In this document: piece by piece, positions 24,828 through 34,732 of the stretch
Layout of the letters: each line of letters begins with the position of its first letter
Position numbering within the stretch: the stretch's first letter is position 1
NCBI GenBank assembly: GCA_964408085.1
Contig: CAYOYB010000004.1
Location: forward strand, 91,397-155,396
Length of the DNA stretch: 64,000 nucleotides
DNA from: CAJLIR01 sp964408085
GTDB taxonomy: Bacteria; Bacillota_I; Bacilli_A; RF39; UBA660
Direction: 5' to 3'
Program-made: the position numbers and the translations under genes
Notes under the pieces: generated by a model
What the model was told of the DNA's origin: nothing
Seen by the model: only the letters and a program-made list of their open reading frames with translations
Database searches by the model: none

Positions 24828-25241
24828 TTATCTCTTTGAAAATTGTGGTGCTCTACGAGCGGCTTTAAGTCCTGGTTTCTTACGTTCTTTACTTCTAGAG
24901 TCTCTAGTAATAAGACCAGCTCTTTTTAGTGTAATTCTAAAACTATCTTCTTTTCCTTCATTAACTTCATCGTAAACAAGTAATGCTCTTGCAATTCCTA
25001 AACGAGTTGCTTCACATTGACCACTGAATCCTCCACCTTTTACAGTAACTGTAATATCGAAAGTTGCTTCAGTATTAGTAGCTACTAAAGGTTGTTTTAA
25101 ATTCATGATATTAGTGTCATAAGGAAAATATTCTTTTACATCTACACCGTTAACAACAATTTTTCCTTTTCCAGGAACCATTGTTACTTGAGCGATAGAT
25201 GATTTTCTACGTCCTGTTCCAGTAAATACTCTTTTTCCCAT
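24828..25241 (-). CDS. rpsI: 30S ribosomal protein S9
   Basis: A 137-residue S9: GTGRRKSSIAQVTMVPGKGK at the N-terminus, GGGFSGQCEATRLGIARAL in the middle and the invariant C-terminal KKPGLKAARRAPQFSKR, whose tail reaches the ribosomal P site. It lies ten bases after rplM, the standard pair in bacteria. Confidence 0.99.
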   Translation of the reverse strand: MGKRVFTGTGRRKSSIAQVTMVPGKGKIVVNGVDVKEYFPYDTNIMNLKQPLVATNTEATFDITVTVKGGGFSGQCEATRLGIARALLVYDEVNEGKEDSFRITLKRAGLITRDSRSKERKKPGLKAARRAPQFSKR

Positions 25242-25251
25242 TAAAACCCTC

Positions 25252-25686
25252 CTAATTAGCTTTCATTTCCACTGGTTTTTGAGCAGTATGTGGATGTTCG
25301 CTTTCAGCATATACAAATAATTTTTTGTACATAGCACGTCCTAATCTTCCTTTTGGAAGCATACCCTTAACAGCTCTTTCAACCATTTCAACTGGATAAT
25401 TTTCTTTCATTTCTTTAGCAGTTCTTTCTCTTAATCCTCCAGTATAACCACTATGGTTATAATAAATCTTATCATTTAATTTATTTCCTGTTAGATTAAT
25501 TTTTGAAGCATTAACAACGATTACATAATCACCACAATCAACATGTGGAGTATAAGTTGTTTTATGCTTTCCACGTAATACATGTGCTACCTTTGTTGCA
25601 AGACGTCCTAAATTAACGTCCTCAGCATCAATAACATACCAATTACGTGATACTTCTTGCGCTTTTTGCATATAAGTATTTTTCAT
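25252..25686 (-). CDS. rplM: 50S ribosomal protein L13
   Basis: A 144-residue L13: WYVIDAEDVNLGRLATKVAH, YTPHVDCGDYVIVVNA, YYNHSGYTGGLRERTAKEM and VKGMLPKGRLGRAMYKKL are all conserved. It is followed by rpsI with a ten-base gap. A hairpin leader upstream (25716-25767) suggests autoregulation as described for Firmicute L13. Confidence 0.99.
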   Translation of the reverse strand: MKNTYMQKAQEVSRNWYVIDAEDVNLGRLATKVAHVLRGKHKTTYTPHVDCGDYVIVVNASKINLTGNKLNDKIYYNHSGYTGGLRERTAKEMKENYPVEMVERAVKGMLPKGRLGRAMYKKLFVYAESEHPHTAQKPVEMKAN

Positions 25687-25715
25687 AAATCTTTTCCCTT
25701 CCTTATTTTAAGTTC

Positions 25716-25767
25716 AAGTGAATGGTCCCAACATCCACTTATATGGGATATAAAAAATGTACCATAT
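25716..25767 (-). promoter_or_regulatory. L13 leader-like RNA upstream of rplM
   Basis: In the rplM 5' region two hairpins are visible on the minus strand: ATATGG/CCATAT at 25741-25767, then AAGTGGATG paired with CATTCACTT (nine pairs, one G-U) around TTGGGAC at 25716-25740. Position and form fit the ribosomal L13 leader known from Firmicutes, where the protein binds its own mRNA. Confidence 0.6.
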
Positions 25768-25837
25768 AAAATATTACTAAAAATAAATCTAAAAGTCAAT
25801 AAAATTATATGTTTTTTCTTCTAAAAACAGTATTTTT

Positions 25838-26569
25838 TTATTCATAATAAACATTATTTAAATATAAACCACTAGCAGGAGCTGTTTTTCCTGCCTTAGT
25901 CCTATCTTCAAAATTTAATATTTTAGTTATCTCATTTGGCATAATTTTGCCTTCACCAACACTAATTAAAATGCCAACTAAATTTCTAACCATATATCTT
26001 AAAAAACCATTTCCTTTAAAAACAATTGACATTATATTATTATTAACAACTATTTTTGTTTCATATATTTCCCTTTCATAGTCTACTATCTCAGAATTAC
26101 TTTTTGTAAATGATTTAAAATTATGTTTACCTTCAAAAAATTTAATTGCTTCCTGCATTTTAGTAATATCTAAATATCGATTATATTGATAAATATAATT
26201 TCGATCTATTGGATTATATTCACCTAAATTAATTTTATAAATATATTCTTTAGCTACAACACTGAACCTAGCATGAAAATCGCCTGAAACAATCGATACA
26301 TCTTTTACATATATATCATTAGGTAATAAACTATTTAGAGCTTTTTTTAAACCTTCACAACTTATATTTAAATTTAAATCAAAATGTGCATATTGATTAT
26401 TCGCATGGACTAATGCATCAGTTCTACCACTAGCACATACCACTACTTTATCGTTAGAAAGTTCTGTCAAAACTCGTTCAAGTTCTCCTTGGATAGTTCG
26501 TTTATCATTCTGTTTTTGATACCCATAAAAATTAGAACCATCATAAGAAAATCGTATTAAATATCGCAT
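25838..26569 (-). CDS. truA: tRNA pseudouridine(38-40) synthase TruA
   Basis: A 243-residue TruA. YDGSNFYGYQKQNDKRTIQG and the catalytic-Asp motif ASGRTDALVHANNQ are conserved, as are FHARFSVVAKEYIYKI and FKGNGFLRYMVRNLVG. It forms pseudouridine at positions 38-40 of tRNA anticodon arms. It overlaps the ecfT stop by one base, continuing the ecfA1-ecfA2-ecfT-truA operon that precedes rplM in many Firmicutes. Confidence 0.98.
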   Translation of the reverse strand: MRYLIRFSYDGSNFYGYQKQNDKRTIQGELERVLTELSNDKVVVCASGRTDALVHANNQYAHFDLNLNISCEGLKKALNSLLPNDIYVKDVSIVSGDFHARFSVVAKEYIYKINLGEYNPIDRNYIYQYNRYLDITKMQEAIKFFEGKHNFKSFTKSNSEIVDYEREIYETKIVVNNNIMSIVFKGNGFLRYMVRNLVGILISVGEGKIMPNEITKILNFEDRTKAGKTAPASGLYLNNVYYE

Positions 26570-27321
26570 TAATATATTCCTTTCATTACTAAAACTAACA
26601 TTAATATAATATGAGAACTAAGCATATATGCATCCATTTTATTAAACCCATAAATATAGCAATTGCTTCTTTTTATATCAGTATTATATAGTCTTAAAGA
26701 TAATGTTTCAGCTAATTCATCAGAATTTTTTAATGATAAAACAAACATAGGTGTAATCAAACTTTTTAAGTATGATAGTTTTAGCTTAAAAGATAATTTT
26801 CTAAAACTTATACCTTTACTTTCATAAACTTTAATAATTCTTTGTCCATTTTCAAAAACACTCGGAATAAATCGAATTGCCAAAGATAATATAAGTGCTA
26901 ATGAATTAACAGGAATTTTAAAAATTTTAAGTGGTGACAAAATATGTTCTAAACCATAAACTAACTCACTAGGTGTTGAAGTAAGTGTTAAAACTGATGA
27001 ATACAAAACAATTAATATTAGACGAATTGAAAAAACAATTGATATATTATAAGATGCACTACATAAGAAGTTAAGTAAAAATATAAATATAATAAAAGGA
27101 ATTAAACTAAAAATAATTTTTAAATAAACTTTTATAGGAATATTACTAAAACAAAGAATATATAAAACAATTAAAACTAATATTAAATTAAATTCAATAC
27201 TACTAGACATAAAAGTTAAAATTAAGAAAATTATAACACATAATATTTTAGATATAGGATTCATTCTTCTAATTTCAGAATCGATATTATAAAAACGATT
27301 AAATGATATATTACCTAACAT
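26569..27321 (-). CDS. ecfT: ECF transporter transmembrane component EcfT
   Basis: A 250-residue membrane protein with five to six hydrophobic helices. The coupling helices carry the conserved A-R-x type motifs: ALILSLAIRFIPSVFENGQRI and YESKGISFRK, then a second segment ending DELAETLSLRLYN. EcfT joins the two ATPases to exchangeable vitamin-binding S components. It overlaps ecfA2 by 11 bases. Confidence 0.96.
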   Translation of the reverse strand: MLGNISFNRFYNIDSEIRRMNPISKILCVIIFLILTFMSSSIEFNLILVLIVLYILCFSNIPIKVYLKIIFSLIPFIIFIFLLNFLCSASYNISIVFSIRLILIVLYSSVLTLTSTPSELVYGLEHILSPLKIFKIPVNSLALILSLAIRFIPSVFENGQRIIKVYESKGISFRKLSFKLKLSYLKSLITPMFVLSLKNSDELAETLSLRLYNTDIKRSNCYIYGFNKMDAYMLSSHIILMLVLVMKGIY

Positions 27322-28144
27322 AACGATAAATATCCTTTAACAAATCATTTATTTCATCTCTATATCCTATTTTTATATTTTTCTTATTTAAAACTAAAGT
27401 CGAAAACTCAATTATTTTAGGTATTGGTATTTCATATTGTTTTAAAATCTGAATATTTTTAAAAACATCATATTTATTACCTTCTAATACTATTTTACCA
27501 TCATGCATAATTATGATATCATCGCTTATCTTATGGAGAAATTCAACATCTCTACTAACTACAATAACTATTTTACCAGCACTTTTCAAAGATTTAATTA
27601 AACGCTCTATACATTTAATACTCTTACCATCTAAACCATTAGTAGGTTCATCGAAAATGATAACATCAGAATCTAAAACTAATGTTGAAGCTATAGATAC
27701 TTTTCGCTTTTCACCATGGCTTAATAATAATGGATTTTTAACTAAATAACTCTCATCTAAACTAACCATTTCTAAAACGTCAATCAATCTTTGTCTTTCA
27801 ATAGGCTTATTTAAAAAATGACAAGAATAAGACAATTCTTCTTCAACTGTTTTATTAAAAAGTTGAGTTTCAGCATTTTGAACAACATAACCAACAATTT
27901 TTCTTAACTCAACCTTATCAAACTCTTTTTTCTTATTTATTACAATGTTATCAATTGTTACTTTACCACTTGTAGGCAAAATAAGCGCATTTATTAATTC
28001 TACTAATGTTGTTTTACCACTTCCACTTTTACCAGTTATCCCAACAACTGTATTAGCTTTTATTTTTAAATTTATCGAATCTAAATTTTTTTTCTTAGAC
28101 TTTTTATCATAATAAAAATTAACATTATTAAATCTTACTTCCAT
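27311..28144 (-). CDS. ecfA2: ECF transporter ATPase EcfA2
   Basis: A 277-residue ABC ATPase: Walker A GITGKSGSGKTTLVELIN, Q-loop YVVQNAETQLFNKTVEEE, signature LLSHGEKRKVSIAS and Walker B VIIFDEPTNGLD. The VQ..E.QLF stretch is typical of EcfA. It overlaps ecfA1 by ten bases and ecfT by 11 bases. Confidence 0.96.
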   Translation of the reverse strand: MEVRFNNVNFYYDKKSKKKNLDSINLKIKANTVVGITGKSGSGKTTLVELINALILPTSGKVTIDNIVINKKKEFDKVELRKIVGYVVQNAETQLFNKTVEEELSYSCHFLNKPIERQRLIDVLEMVSLDESYLVKNPLLLSHGEKRKVSIASTLVLDSDVIIFDEPTNGLDGKSIKCIERLIKSLKSAGKIVIVVSRDVEFLHKISDDIIIMHDGKIVLEGNKYDVFKNIQILKQYEIPIPKIIEFSTLVLNKKNIKIGYRDEINDLLKDIYRYVR

Positions 28145-28944
28145 AATAAATCCGCCATTTCTTCCATATTATAAATAACCCGATCAATTAAATTATAGTA
28201 TTTTAATTTTATTGATAAATCTACCATAAAAGGTAAATTAAGTCCTAACTTAGTAAAAAGTTTATCATCCTTAAAAACTACTTCTAAATTATCATTAGCC
28301 AAAACAGTACCTTTATCTAAAACAATTATAGTATTACTAAATAGAACATCTTCCATATTATGAGTTATATTAACAATTGTTAAACCATAATCAATTTGAA
28401 GCTTATGTAATAAATTTAATATTTTTTCTCGTTCATATCTATCTAAACTAGAAAATGACTCATCTAAAATCAAAACAATAGGTTTATAAACCAAAACAGA
28501 AGCTAAATTAACTAATATTTTTTCAAAATTATTAAGTTTAAAAATATTTTCTTCTAACAAATGTGAAATATTTAATAAACTCACTATTTCATTAACATTA
28601 TTTAAAATTATTTTTCTTTCAAAACCTAAGTTTTCAAGTGGGAAACAAATATTATCAACTACTTTTTCTGTTACAAATTGATTATCTAAATTGTTAGATA
28701 TAAAACCAATTTTTTTTCTAATTTCTTGAATATTTTTTTTATTTAGTATTAAACCATCAATTTCTATATTTCCATCAAAGTCATTTAAACCTGCTAAAAT
28801 TCTAACTAAAGTACTTTTACCACTGCCATTTACTCCAACTAAAGAAACAAAATCACCACGTACTATATCTAAATTAAAATCATTAAAAACTTTATAATCT
28901 CCATAATTAAAATTTAGATTTTTAATTGATATTATATTAGACAT
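28135..28944 (-). CDS. ecfA1: ECF transporter ATPase EcfA1
   Basis: A 269-residue ABC ATPase: Walker A LVGVNGSGKSTLVRIL, Q-loop-region GFISNNLDNQFVTEKVVDN and Walker B IVLILDESFSSLD. The signature region is degenerate (KLNNFEKILVNLAS instead of LSGGQ), while EcfA2 keeps LSHGEK; one-sided degeneration occurs in heterodimeric ABC pairs. First gene of the ECF operon; the usual preceding rplQ is not here. Confidence 0.94.
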   Translation of the reverse strand: MSNIISIKNLNFNYGDYKVFNDFNLDIVRGDFVSLVGVNGSGKSTLVRILAGLNDFDGNIEIDGLILNKKNIQEIRKKIGFISNNLDNQFVTEKVVDNICFPLENLGFERKIILNNVNEIVSLLNISHLLEENIFKLNNFEKILVNLASVLVYKPIVLILDESFSSLDRYEREKILNLLHKLQIDYGLTIVNITHNMEDVLFSNTIIVLDKGTVLANDNLEVVFKDDKLFTKLGLNLPFMVDLSIKLKYYNLIDRVIYNMEEMADLLWK

Positions 28945-29142
28945 CTAAAATCACCTTAAAGGTTATTATAATATATCTAGAAATTTAAAACAAGGAAAAT
29001 TTGATAATCATTTAACTTTTTTAAAAAAACATTATTATTATTGAAAATATAATAACTATTATGTTATAATATACAAATAAATATTTACAAAAAATCTATA
29101 ATTTTCCTATAAGATTCAAATCTTTTGAAAGGAGCAATAAAA

Positions 29143-30027
29143 ATGATAGATTTACATTTACATACAAATCATTCAGATGGAACTGATTCAGTAAAAGAAT
29201 TATTAGAAGTTGCAGAACAAAAGAAACTCGAAATGATTTCAATCACTGATCATAATTCTGTTGGAGCCTATTTTGAATTAGATGAAAATCCGGAGATTAG
29301 AAATATATTTAGTGGTAAAATTATAATTGGTTCAGAAATTAAGGCCATCTTTGATGATGTTAATATAGAAATTTTAGCTTATGGAATTGATTATAAAAAA
29401 ATTGACATTAGACAAGAAAATAAATTACAAGTTCAAAATGATATTTTAAAACATTATATAAATGTTGCTAAAAAGCTTGGAATTAGAGTTGATGAAACTA
29501 TTAAAGTAGATATAGCTGATCCTACTAGAACATTTGCTTGTTGGGTATTTTGTGATGACATTTTGAAATATAAAGAAAATGAAAGAATATTAAAAGAAAT
29601 AGGCCAAATAAATAAAATAACCTTTTATAGAGATCATGAAGGAAATAAAAATAGCCCATTTTATTATAACACCTCAAAATATTATGATGATTGCCAAACA
29701 CTAATAGATAAAATACACGCGGCAGGTGGATTAGCATTCTTGGCGCATGGGCTATTATATCCATTCAATAATAAAAAAGATTCTATAGAAAAAATATTAA
29801 AGACAACAAATATTGATGGATTGGAGTGTATATATCCACTATTTAGTAAAAAAGACACAGATTTTATGATTAATCTATGTCGAAAATACAAAAAATTTAT
29901 GTCAGGTGGCTCTGATTATCATGCCAAAAATAAGCCTACAATCTTTATGGGAACTGGTATAAATAATAACATTGCTATTGAAAAAACTTTTGTAAAAAAT
30001 TGGACAAATAAAGTTAGGAAAATATAA
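29143..30027 (+). CDS. PHP-domain phosphoesterase
   Basis: About 294 residues of the PHP fold (trehalase-like metal phosphoesterase seen in histidinol phosphatases and RNase AM-type enzymes). Metal ligands are in MIDLHLHTNHSDGT, ISITDHNSVGAY, GGLAFLAHG and MSGGSDYHAKNK. The ATG at 29143 is preferred: GGAG lies eight bases before it and the HxH motif then starts at residue 4 as usual. It is divergent from ecfA1 and convergent with the AI-2E gene. Substrate unknown; a nucleotide or oligonucleotide is most likely by family. Confidence 0.9.
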   Translation: MIDLHLHTNHSDGTDSVKELLEVAEQKKLEMISITDHNSVGAYFELDENPEIRNIFSGKIIIGSEIKAIFDDVNIEILAYGIDYKKIDIRQENKLQVQNDILKHYINVAKKLGIRVDETIKVDIADPTRTFACWVFCDDILKYKENERILKEIGQINKITFYRDHEGNKNSPFYYNTSKYYDDCQTLIDKIHAAGGLAFLAHGLLYPFNNKKDSIEKILKTTNIDGLECIYPLFSKKDTDFMINLCRKYKKFMSGGSDYHAKNKPTIFMGTGINNNIAIEKTFVKNWTNKVRKI

Positions 30028-30041
30028 ATTTTAATATTTAA

Positions 30042-31115
30042 TTATCCATTTTCCAAGTCATTCTTTTTGTTTTTCATATCATCTAATTTTTGAGCTATAT
30101 CATCTTCATAAAAACGATAAGTTGCTAGTAAAATTATAGTAACAGGAAGCGCTATAATAATACCTAGAGCGCCTGCCAATTTACCACCTGCAAATACAGC
30201 AAAAATAGTAAGTAACCCAGGAACATTATTAGTTTTTCCATAAACACGTGGAGAAATAATATATCCATCAATATTTGGGCAAATAAATGCTACAATAAGT
30301 GTTAAAATAAATAATTTTTGAGAAACGAAAAATGCTGTAATGGCTGCAATAATATTTGCAAATATCCCTCCAAAATAAGGAACAATCGTTGTAACGGAAC
30401 ACAATATACCAAGTAATAAATAGTATGGATGGCCAATTAAGAAAAATATCATTGTATATTCAATAAATTGAATTATAATGTTTTTTTCAAGTCCAACAAA
30501 ATATTGGCTAACCTCATGATCAAGTCTTTCAACATAACGATAAGTTCTTTTATTATGGCGTCTTAAAAAACTCTTAATTTTTTTTCTTATTTTTTCCATA
30601 TCAGCTAAAAAATAAATACAAGTTATAAAACAAATAACAAATAAAGTTAAAATATTAATTGAATGCATTATAACACTAAATGAAAAATCTCCAATTGATT
30701 TACCATAGTTACTAATTACTGTTTTAAAGTCCCCAATATGTTCTTGAATTGAATTTAAATCGACATTATAATCATTAGATATTTTTAAAACAAATTCCAT
30801 TAACCAATTAAATAATGAAGTAAGCTGTTCAATAACAATTGGAACCATTAAAGCTATAATGAATGTCAAAAAACCTACTACAGCAGCAATAACAATAAAA
30901 ACTGCTAAAGATTTAGGAACTTTTCGTTTTGTAAGTTTCTCTACAAATGGATATAAGGCATAGGCAATTGCAAAAGCAATAATAAAAGGTAAAATTATTG
31001 AAAATACTTTTTTAAGAATACCAGCCCAAAAACCAAATGTATTAATAATTAAAAAAATTATTATTAACGTCAATACTACATCGATTAATTTATAATTTAC
31101 TTTTCCCTTTTCCAT
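30042..31115 (-). CDS. AI-2E family permease
   Basis: A 357-residue polytopic protein of the AI-2E/YdgG family (TqsA, YtvI, PerM). About seven or eight helices, a long loop with KKIKSFLRRHNKRTYRYVERLD, and the conserved end GYIISPRVYGKTNNVPGLLTIFAVFAGGKL AGALG region split by a short break are visible. Substrates vary (autoinducer, ions) and cannot be assigned. Confidence 0.92.
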   Translation of the reverse strand: MEKGKVNYKLIDVVLTLIIIFLIINTFGFWAGILKKVFSIILPFIIAFAIAYALYPFVEKLTKRKVPKSLAVFIVIAAVVGFLTFIIALMVPIVIEQLTSLFNWLMEFVLKISNDYNVDLNSIQEHIGDFKTVISNYGKSIGDFSFSVIMHSINILTLFVICFITCIYFLADMEKIRKKIKSFLRRHNKRTYRYVERLDHEVSQYFVGLEKNIIIQFIEYTMIFFLIGHPYYLLLGILCSVTTIVPYFGGIFANIIAAITAFFVSQKLFILTLIVAFICPNIDGYIISPRVYGKTNNVPGLLTIFAVFAGGKLAGALGIIIALPVTIILLATYRFYEDDIAQKLDDMKNKKNDLENG

Positions 31116-31242
31116 CTATATTCCTCCATTTATCATTTATAATTTTATTATACCCATTATTTATCTATTTGAATAGTATAAGACTAGACAAATAAAGAAA
31201 AAATATAACTTTATCTTTAATTAATTGACATATATTTACAAA

Positions 31243-31260
31243 AAAACTGCATTACGCAGC
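31243..31260 (-). terminator. Terminator overlapping the glucosaminidase stop codon
   Basis: CTGC and GCAG pair around a five-base loop that includes the TAA stop, followed leftward by six T. Confidence 0.65.
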
Positions 31261-31893
31261 TTTAATTTTTTCAATATAAGCATTTACATTATATGCCCAT
31301 GCTGTACTTTCAGCATACTTTGGATTCATCATTTCTGCTGTCGTCAAACCATAAGCATAATAATTATAATATAAATTATCTAAATAACCAATAATACCTT
31401 CATCTAAGGTACTATAAGCCATGTATGAACCACCATTACAACTAGGGCTGCCTTTTTGTCCACCAACATTATTACAAGCATTTACTAAATAACTACAATT
31501 CCATTGACACCCTGTTTCTTGTAATACAATTGCGACTGCCAAATAAGGATCCATACCCAGTTCTAAAGAATGAGTAGCAAAAATTTCACCTTTACCTGCT
31601 AGAGTAGAATTCAACATTCTATTTAATTTATCTGTTAACTCACCCATAGTTAATCCATCCCAAACAATTTTACCAGTTGTATTATCATAAGTCACATCTT
31701 CAATTACTTGTTTTGATGTTAGAAAAAATATATTATTAATTTGCGTTTCACTCAAATTTCCAGTTGCTTTATCATCATTCTTAATATCTTGTTGAAACAT
31801 AATTAATTTAGCATAAACAAGAGAAATACCAATATAAATTAATAATAAGCTTAAAATTACTATTGTTTTTTTACCTAATCTATTGATTATCAT
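31252..31893 (-). CDS. Membrane-anchored glucosaminidase/lysozyme-like protein
   Basis: A 213-residue protein with one N-terminal helix (about 9-29). The C-terminal 110 residues match the glucosaminidase (endo-beta-N-acetylglucosaminidase) fold: GEIFATHSLELGMDPYLAVA, IVLQETGCQW with the catalytic-type Glu, NNVGGQKGSPSCNGG, YMAYSTLDEGIIGYLDNL and WAYNVNAYIEKI. It cleaves or binds the glycan strand at the cell surface. The presence of Cys pairs is unusual for Firmicute wall enzymes. Confidence 0.85.
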   Translation of the reverse strand: MIINRLGKKTIVILSLLLIYIGISLVYAKLIMFQQDIKNDDKATGNLSETQINNIFFLTSKQVIEDVTYDNTTGKIVWDGLTMGELTDKLNRMLNSTLAGKGEIFATHSLELGMDPYLAVAIVLQETGCQWNCSYLVNACNNVGGQKGSPSCNGGSYMAYSTLDEGIIGYLDNLYYNYYAYGLTTAEMMNPKYAESTAWAYNVNAYIEKIKAA

Positions 31894-31989
31894 TTATTCA
31901 CCTTTCTTTAAAACAAATACAATTCTAACATAAAACTATTTATATTGTCAAATTTTGTCCATCTATTACTACTAATAATATATTCTTCA

Positions 31990-33909
31990 CTAAAAATTAT
32001 GCTTGTTTTTTTCATAATTTGTCGAAAAAATTTCAAGTGATAAACGTTTTTGGTTGATATATGTTATCGTTTTGCTTAACCCTTCCTGTATTTCATAAAT
32101 ATCATTATGCGAATAAGGATTAAAATATAATCTATCTAAACATTCCCTTGCTAAAACATCAGGAAATCTTCTAAGTGGACTAGTAATATGTGAATAAGCA
32201 TTAAGATCTAAGCCAAAATGTCCTTTGTTTTCCAAAGAATAAATAGCTTTTGGATAAATATTTTTAATAACACCAATATATTTTGAATATTTAGAACTTT
32301 TTTCATCTAAACTAATACTTTTAGAAAACTGTTCAATTTTAGCCATTTCTTCATTATTTATTGCGTGCACACGATAAATAAATGGCAAACCTCTATTAAA
32401 AAAATAAGAAGCAACCATATGATTATTAAAAATCATCGCACTCTCAACCACTTTTTCTGATAATGAGCGACCAATAATATTAGTATCAGTAATATTATTA
32501 GAGCTACGATTTACTTTTTCATAAAAAGGGTCAACATGATAATAACGCGCTAAAATGGGATGAATATTAGATAATTTAACAATGCTATTATAAATATTTA
32601 AATCTTGGCAACCATGTTCTAAAATTACATTAAACTCTGTATAAGTCATATTTTTATAAATTTGAATATAAGACTTATAAAATTTATAATCAATAACATC
32701 TCCATCTTTACTTAATTCATAATAGTATGAAGTAGCAGGGCGTCTTTTCCCTTCAAGTAAACTAGCAGAATTACTAGATATTGGGCTAGGAAACATGGGA
32801 ACAGTCATATCTGATAAATAAATTGAAGTTGTCCTTCGTTTTGCTTCATCATAAATAATACTATTACTATTTACAAAATATGATGGATCAGCAATATGCA
32901 CACCTAATAAATAATTACCATTATCCAAAACTTTTATTGAAAGAGCATCATCAATTTCTTTTGCGCCTTCCCCATCAAATGTCAATATAATTTCATCATC
33001 AATTACTTTTCTTTTATTATCTGCCTTATCATTTTGAATAAGTCTTTGACATTCAATATTAATACTTTGGTTAAAACTACTTTTAACATCATATTTATAT
33101 TTTAAATAATCTAAATCATAATTATTTATTCCTTGTATTGAATTACACAAATCATTTAAAAAGAAAATATATTTCTGTTTAGTCAAATTGTTAAATTTTG
33201 AATTATCCACATTATTTAATAAATTATTAATCTCATTAAGCCATTTTTGTTTAGCAATTACATTAAAATCTAACTCTTTTGAAGATAATAATAATTTTAA
33301 AATTTCATCATAATAAATAACATCATCTATAGTATTTAATTCCATACCTTTAGTATAGATAGATAATTCTTCTAAATATTTTTCTATTACACTATCAATT
33401 AAAGGCTTTTTTTCTTTTGTTTCAAAATTAACTATGTGTGGAAATCTTTTTAAAGCATCTTCAAATAAATTAATACGTTTAACCTCAAAAACTAAAAAAT
33501 TAATAAAATCATATTTACTACCATCATATTTATCAATATAATCATAAAGTAACGATAATGAAATGGTTTCTAAATTATCACTTAGAGTTTTTAAAAATTG
33601 AAAATGCTCAGAATCTTCGGTAATATAATCAGGTTTTTGAAACAATAAATTTTTAATTTTATTTATTATCCTTTTAACTTTTAAATAAAACTCTTTTTTA
33701 TCTTCAAAATTTACCTGAAAATAATCAGGAAAACAATCAAACATCTTAAGTAAGTAACTATAATCATTAGATGTCTCATACATAAAATTATCTATTTTAT
33801 TTTCAATTAAATCAATTAATAAATTACGCATTTTACTCTTACTACAAGGTAAATCAACGATTTTTCCATTATTTTTTAATGTTTTATCTACATCTTTATA
33901 ACTAACCAT
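31990..33909 (-). CDS. RNase II/RNase R-family exoribonuclease, atypical
   Basis: A 639-residue RNB-domain protein. The catalytic region has LTFDGEGAKEIDDALSI, GVHIADPSYFVN, RRTTSIYLSDMTVPMFP and YSHITSPLRRFPDVLA. In E. coli RNase II/R the first motif holds four Asp; here the second is Glu (KEIDD). The N-terminal 290 residues are helical and lysine/asparagine-rich with no recognisable cold-shock domains, and there is no C-terminal S1 domain. It may be a reduced or specialised RNase, or impaired. Confidence 0.8.
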   Translation of the reverse strand: MVSYKDVDKTLKNNGKIVDLPCSKSKMRNLLIDLIENKIDNFMYETSNDYSYLLKMFDCFPDYFQVNFEDKKEFYLKVKRIINKIKNLLFQKPDYITEDSEHFQFLKTLSDNLETISLSLLYDYIDKYDGSKYDFINFLVFEVKRINLFEDALKRFPHIVNFETKEKKPLIDSVIEKYLEELSIYTKGMELNTIDDVIYYDEILKLLLSSKELDFNVIAKQKWLNEINNLLNNVDNSKFNNLTKQKYIFFLNDLCNSIQGINNYDLDYLKYKYDVKSSFNQSINIECQRLIQNDKADNKRKVIDDEIILTFDGEGAKEIDDALSIKVLDNGNYLLGVHIADPSYFVNSNSIIYDEAKRRTTSIYLSDMTVPMFPSPISSNSASLLEGKRRPATSYYYELSKDGDVIDYKFYKSYIQIYKNMTYTEFNVILEHGCQDLNIYNSIVKLSNIHPILARYYHVDPFYEKVNRSSNNITDTNIIGRSLSEKVVESAMIFNNHMVASYFFNRGLPFIYRVHAINNEEMAKIEQFSKSISLDEKSSKYSKYIGVIKNIYPKAIYSLENKGHFGLDLNAYSHITSPLRRFPDVLARECLDRLYFNPYSHNDIYEIQEGLSKTITYINQKRLSLEIFSTNYEKNKHNF

Positions 33910-34019
33910 TTTATCACCACTTTAAGTATAACATTAAAATAAAGAAAAAACAAAACTAATTAATTATTTACAAATCAAAATTTTAATGTTATAATATCCA
34001 GCAAAAAGGTGGGATTTTT

Positions 34020-34661
34020 ATGTCAAAAGAGCAAAATGTTATAAATTACTATGTTATTTGTAATAGATTAAAAGATGTTATTAGGACAGGTTGGAAAAAT
34101 TGGAATGTTCAAAGAGAAAGAATCGAAAGTGTTGCGGAGCATATTTTTGGAGTTCAAATGCTCGCAATTGCGATGAAATCAGAATTTAAGTATGATGTTG
34201 ATATTATGAAAGTTATATTTATGTTAGCAATTCATGAATTAGGAGAAACTGTTATTGGTGACTTAACTCAATTTCAAATAACTAAAGAAGAAAAAGAAAA
34301 ATTAGAGCATGAAGCAGTACATAAAATATTAAATGGTTTATTAGATGGTAATCAAATTGAGGAATTATTTCTAGAATTTGATACACACAATACGAAAGAA
34401 TCCATGTTTGCATATCAATGCGACAAGTTAGAATGTGATTTACAAAGTAAATTATATGATGAAGAAGGTTGTGTTGATTTAGATAAGCAAGATGGTAATA
34501 ATACACTAAATAATAAATTAGTTCAAAATCTACTTCAAACTGGTGCATCTTGGTCAACTATGTGGCTTAAATTTGGTCAACAAGTATACCCTTATGATGA
34601 TAATTTTAGAGCAGTATCAAACTATGCTATAAATAATGATATAGGGGCAAAAAGAAAATAA
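34020..34661 (+). CDS. HD-domain phosphohydrolase (YfbR-like)
   Basis: A 213-residue HD-fold hydrolase. The ligands are in ESVAEHIFGVQML, FMLAIHELGETVIGDLT (the HE pair where classical members have HD) and the C-terminal Asp in YQCDKLECDLQS. It resembles YfbR/YGK1-type 5'-deoxynucleotidases. A GGTGGG site precedes the ATG. A terminator follows directly. Confidence 0.85.
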   Translation: MSKEQNVINYYVICNRLKDVIRTGWKNWNVQRERIESVAEHIFGVQMLAIAMKSEFKYDVDIMKVIFMLAIHELGETVIGDLTQFQITKEEKEKLEHEAVHKILNGLLDGNQIEELFLEFDTHNTKESMFAYQCDKLECDLQSKLYDEEGCVDLDKQDGNNTLNNKLVQNLLQTGASWSTMWLKFGQQVYPYDDNFRAVSNYAINNDIGAKRK

Positions 34662-34687
34662 ATACGCATTAAAATAATATTATATTT

Positions 34688-34714
34688 AACACTTAATCCA
34701 TAAGTGTTTTTTTA
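34688..34714 (+). terminator. Terminator after the HD gene
   Basis: AACACTTA pairs with TAAGTGTT around a five-base loop and is followed by a T run. Confidence 0.8.
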
Positions 34715-34732
34715 TATATAAATTCAACTAAG

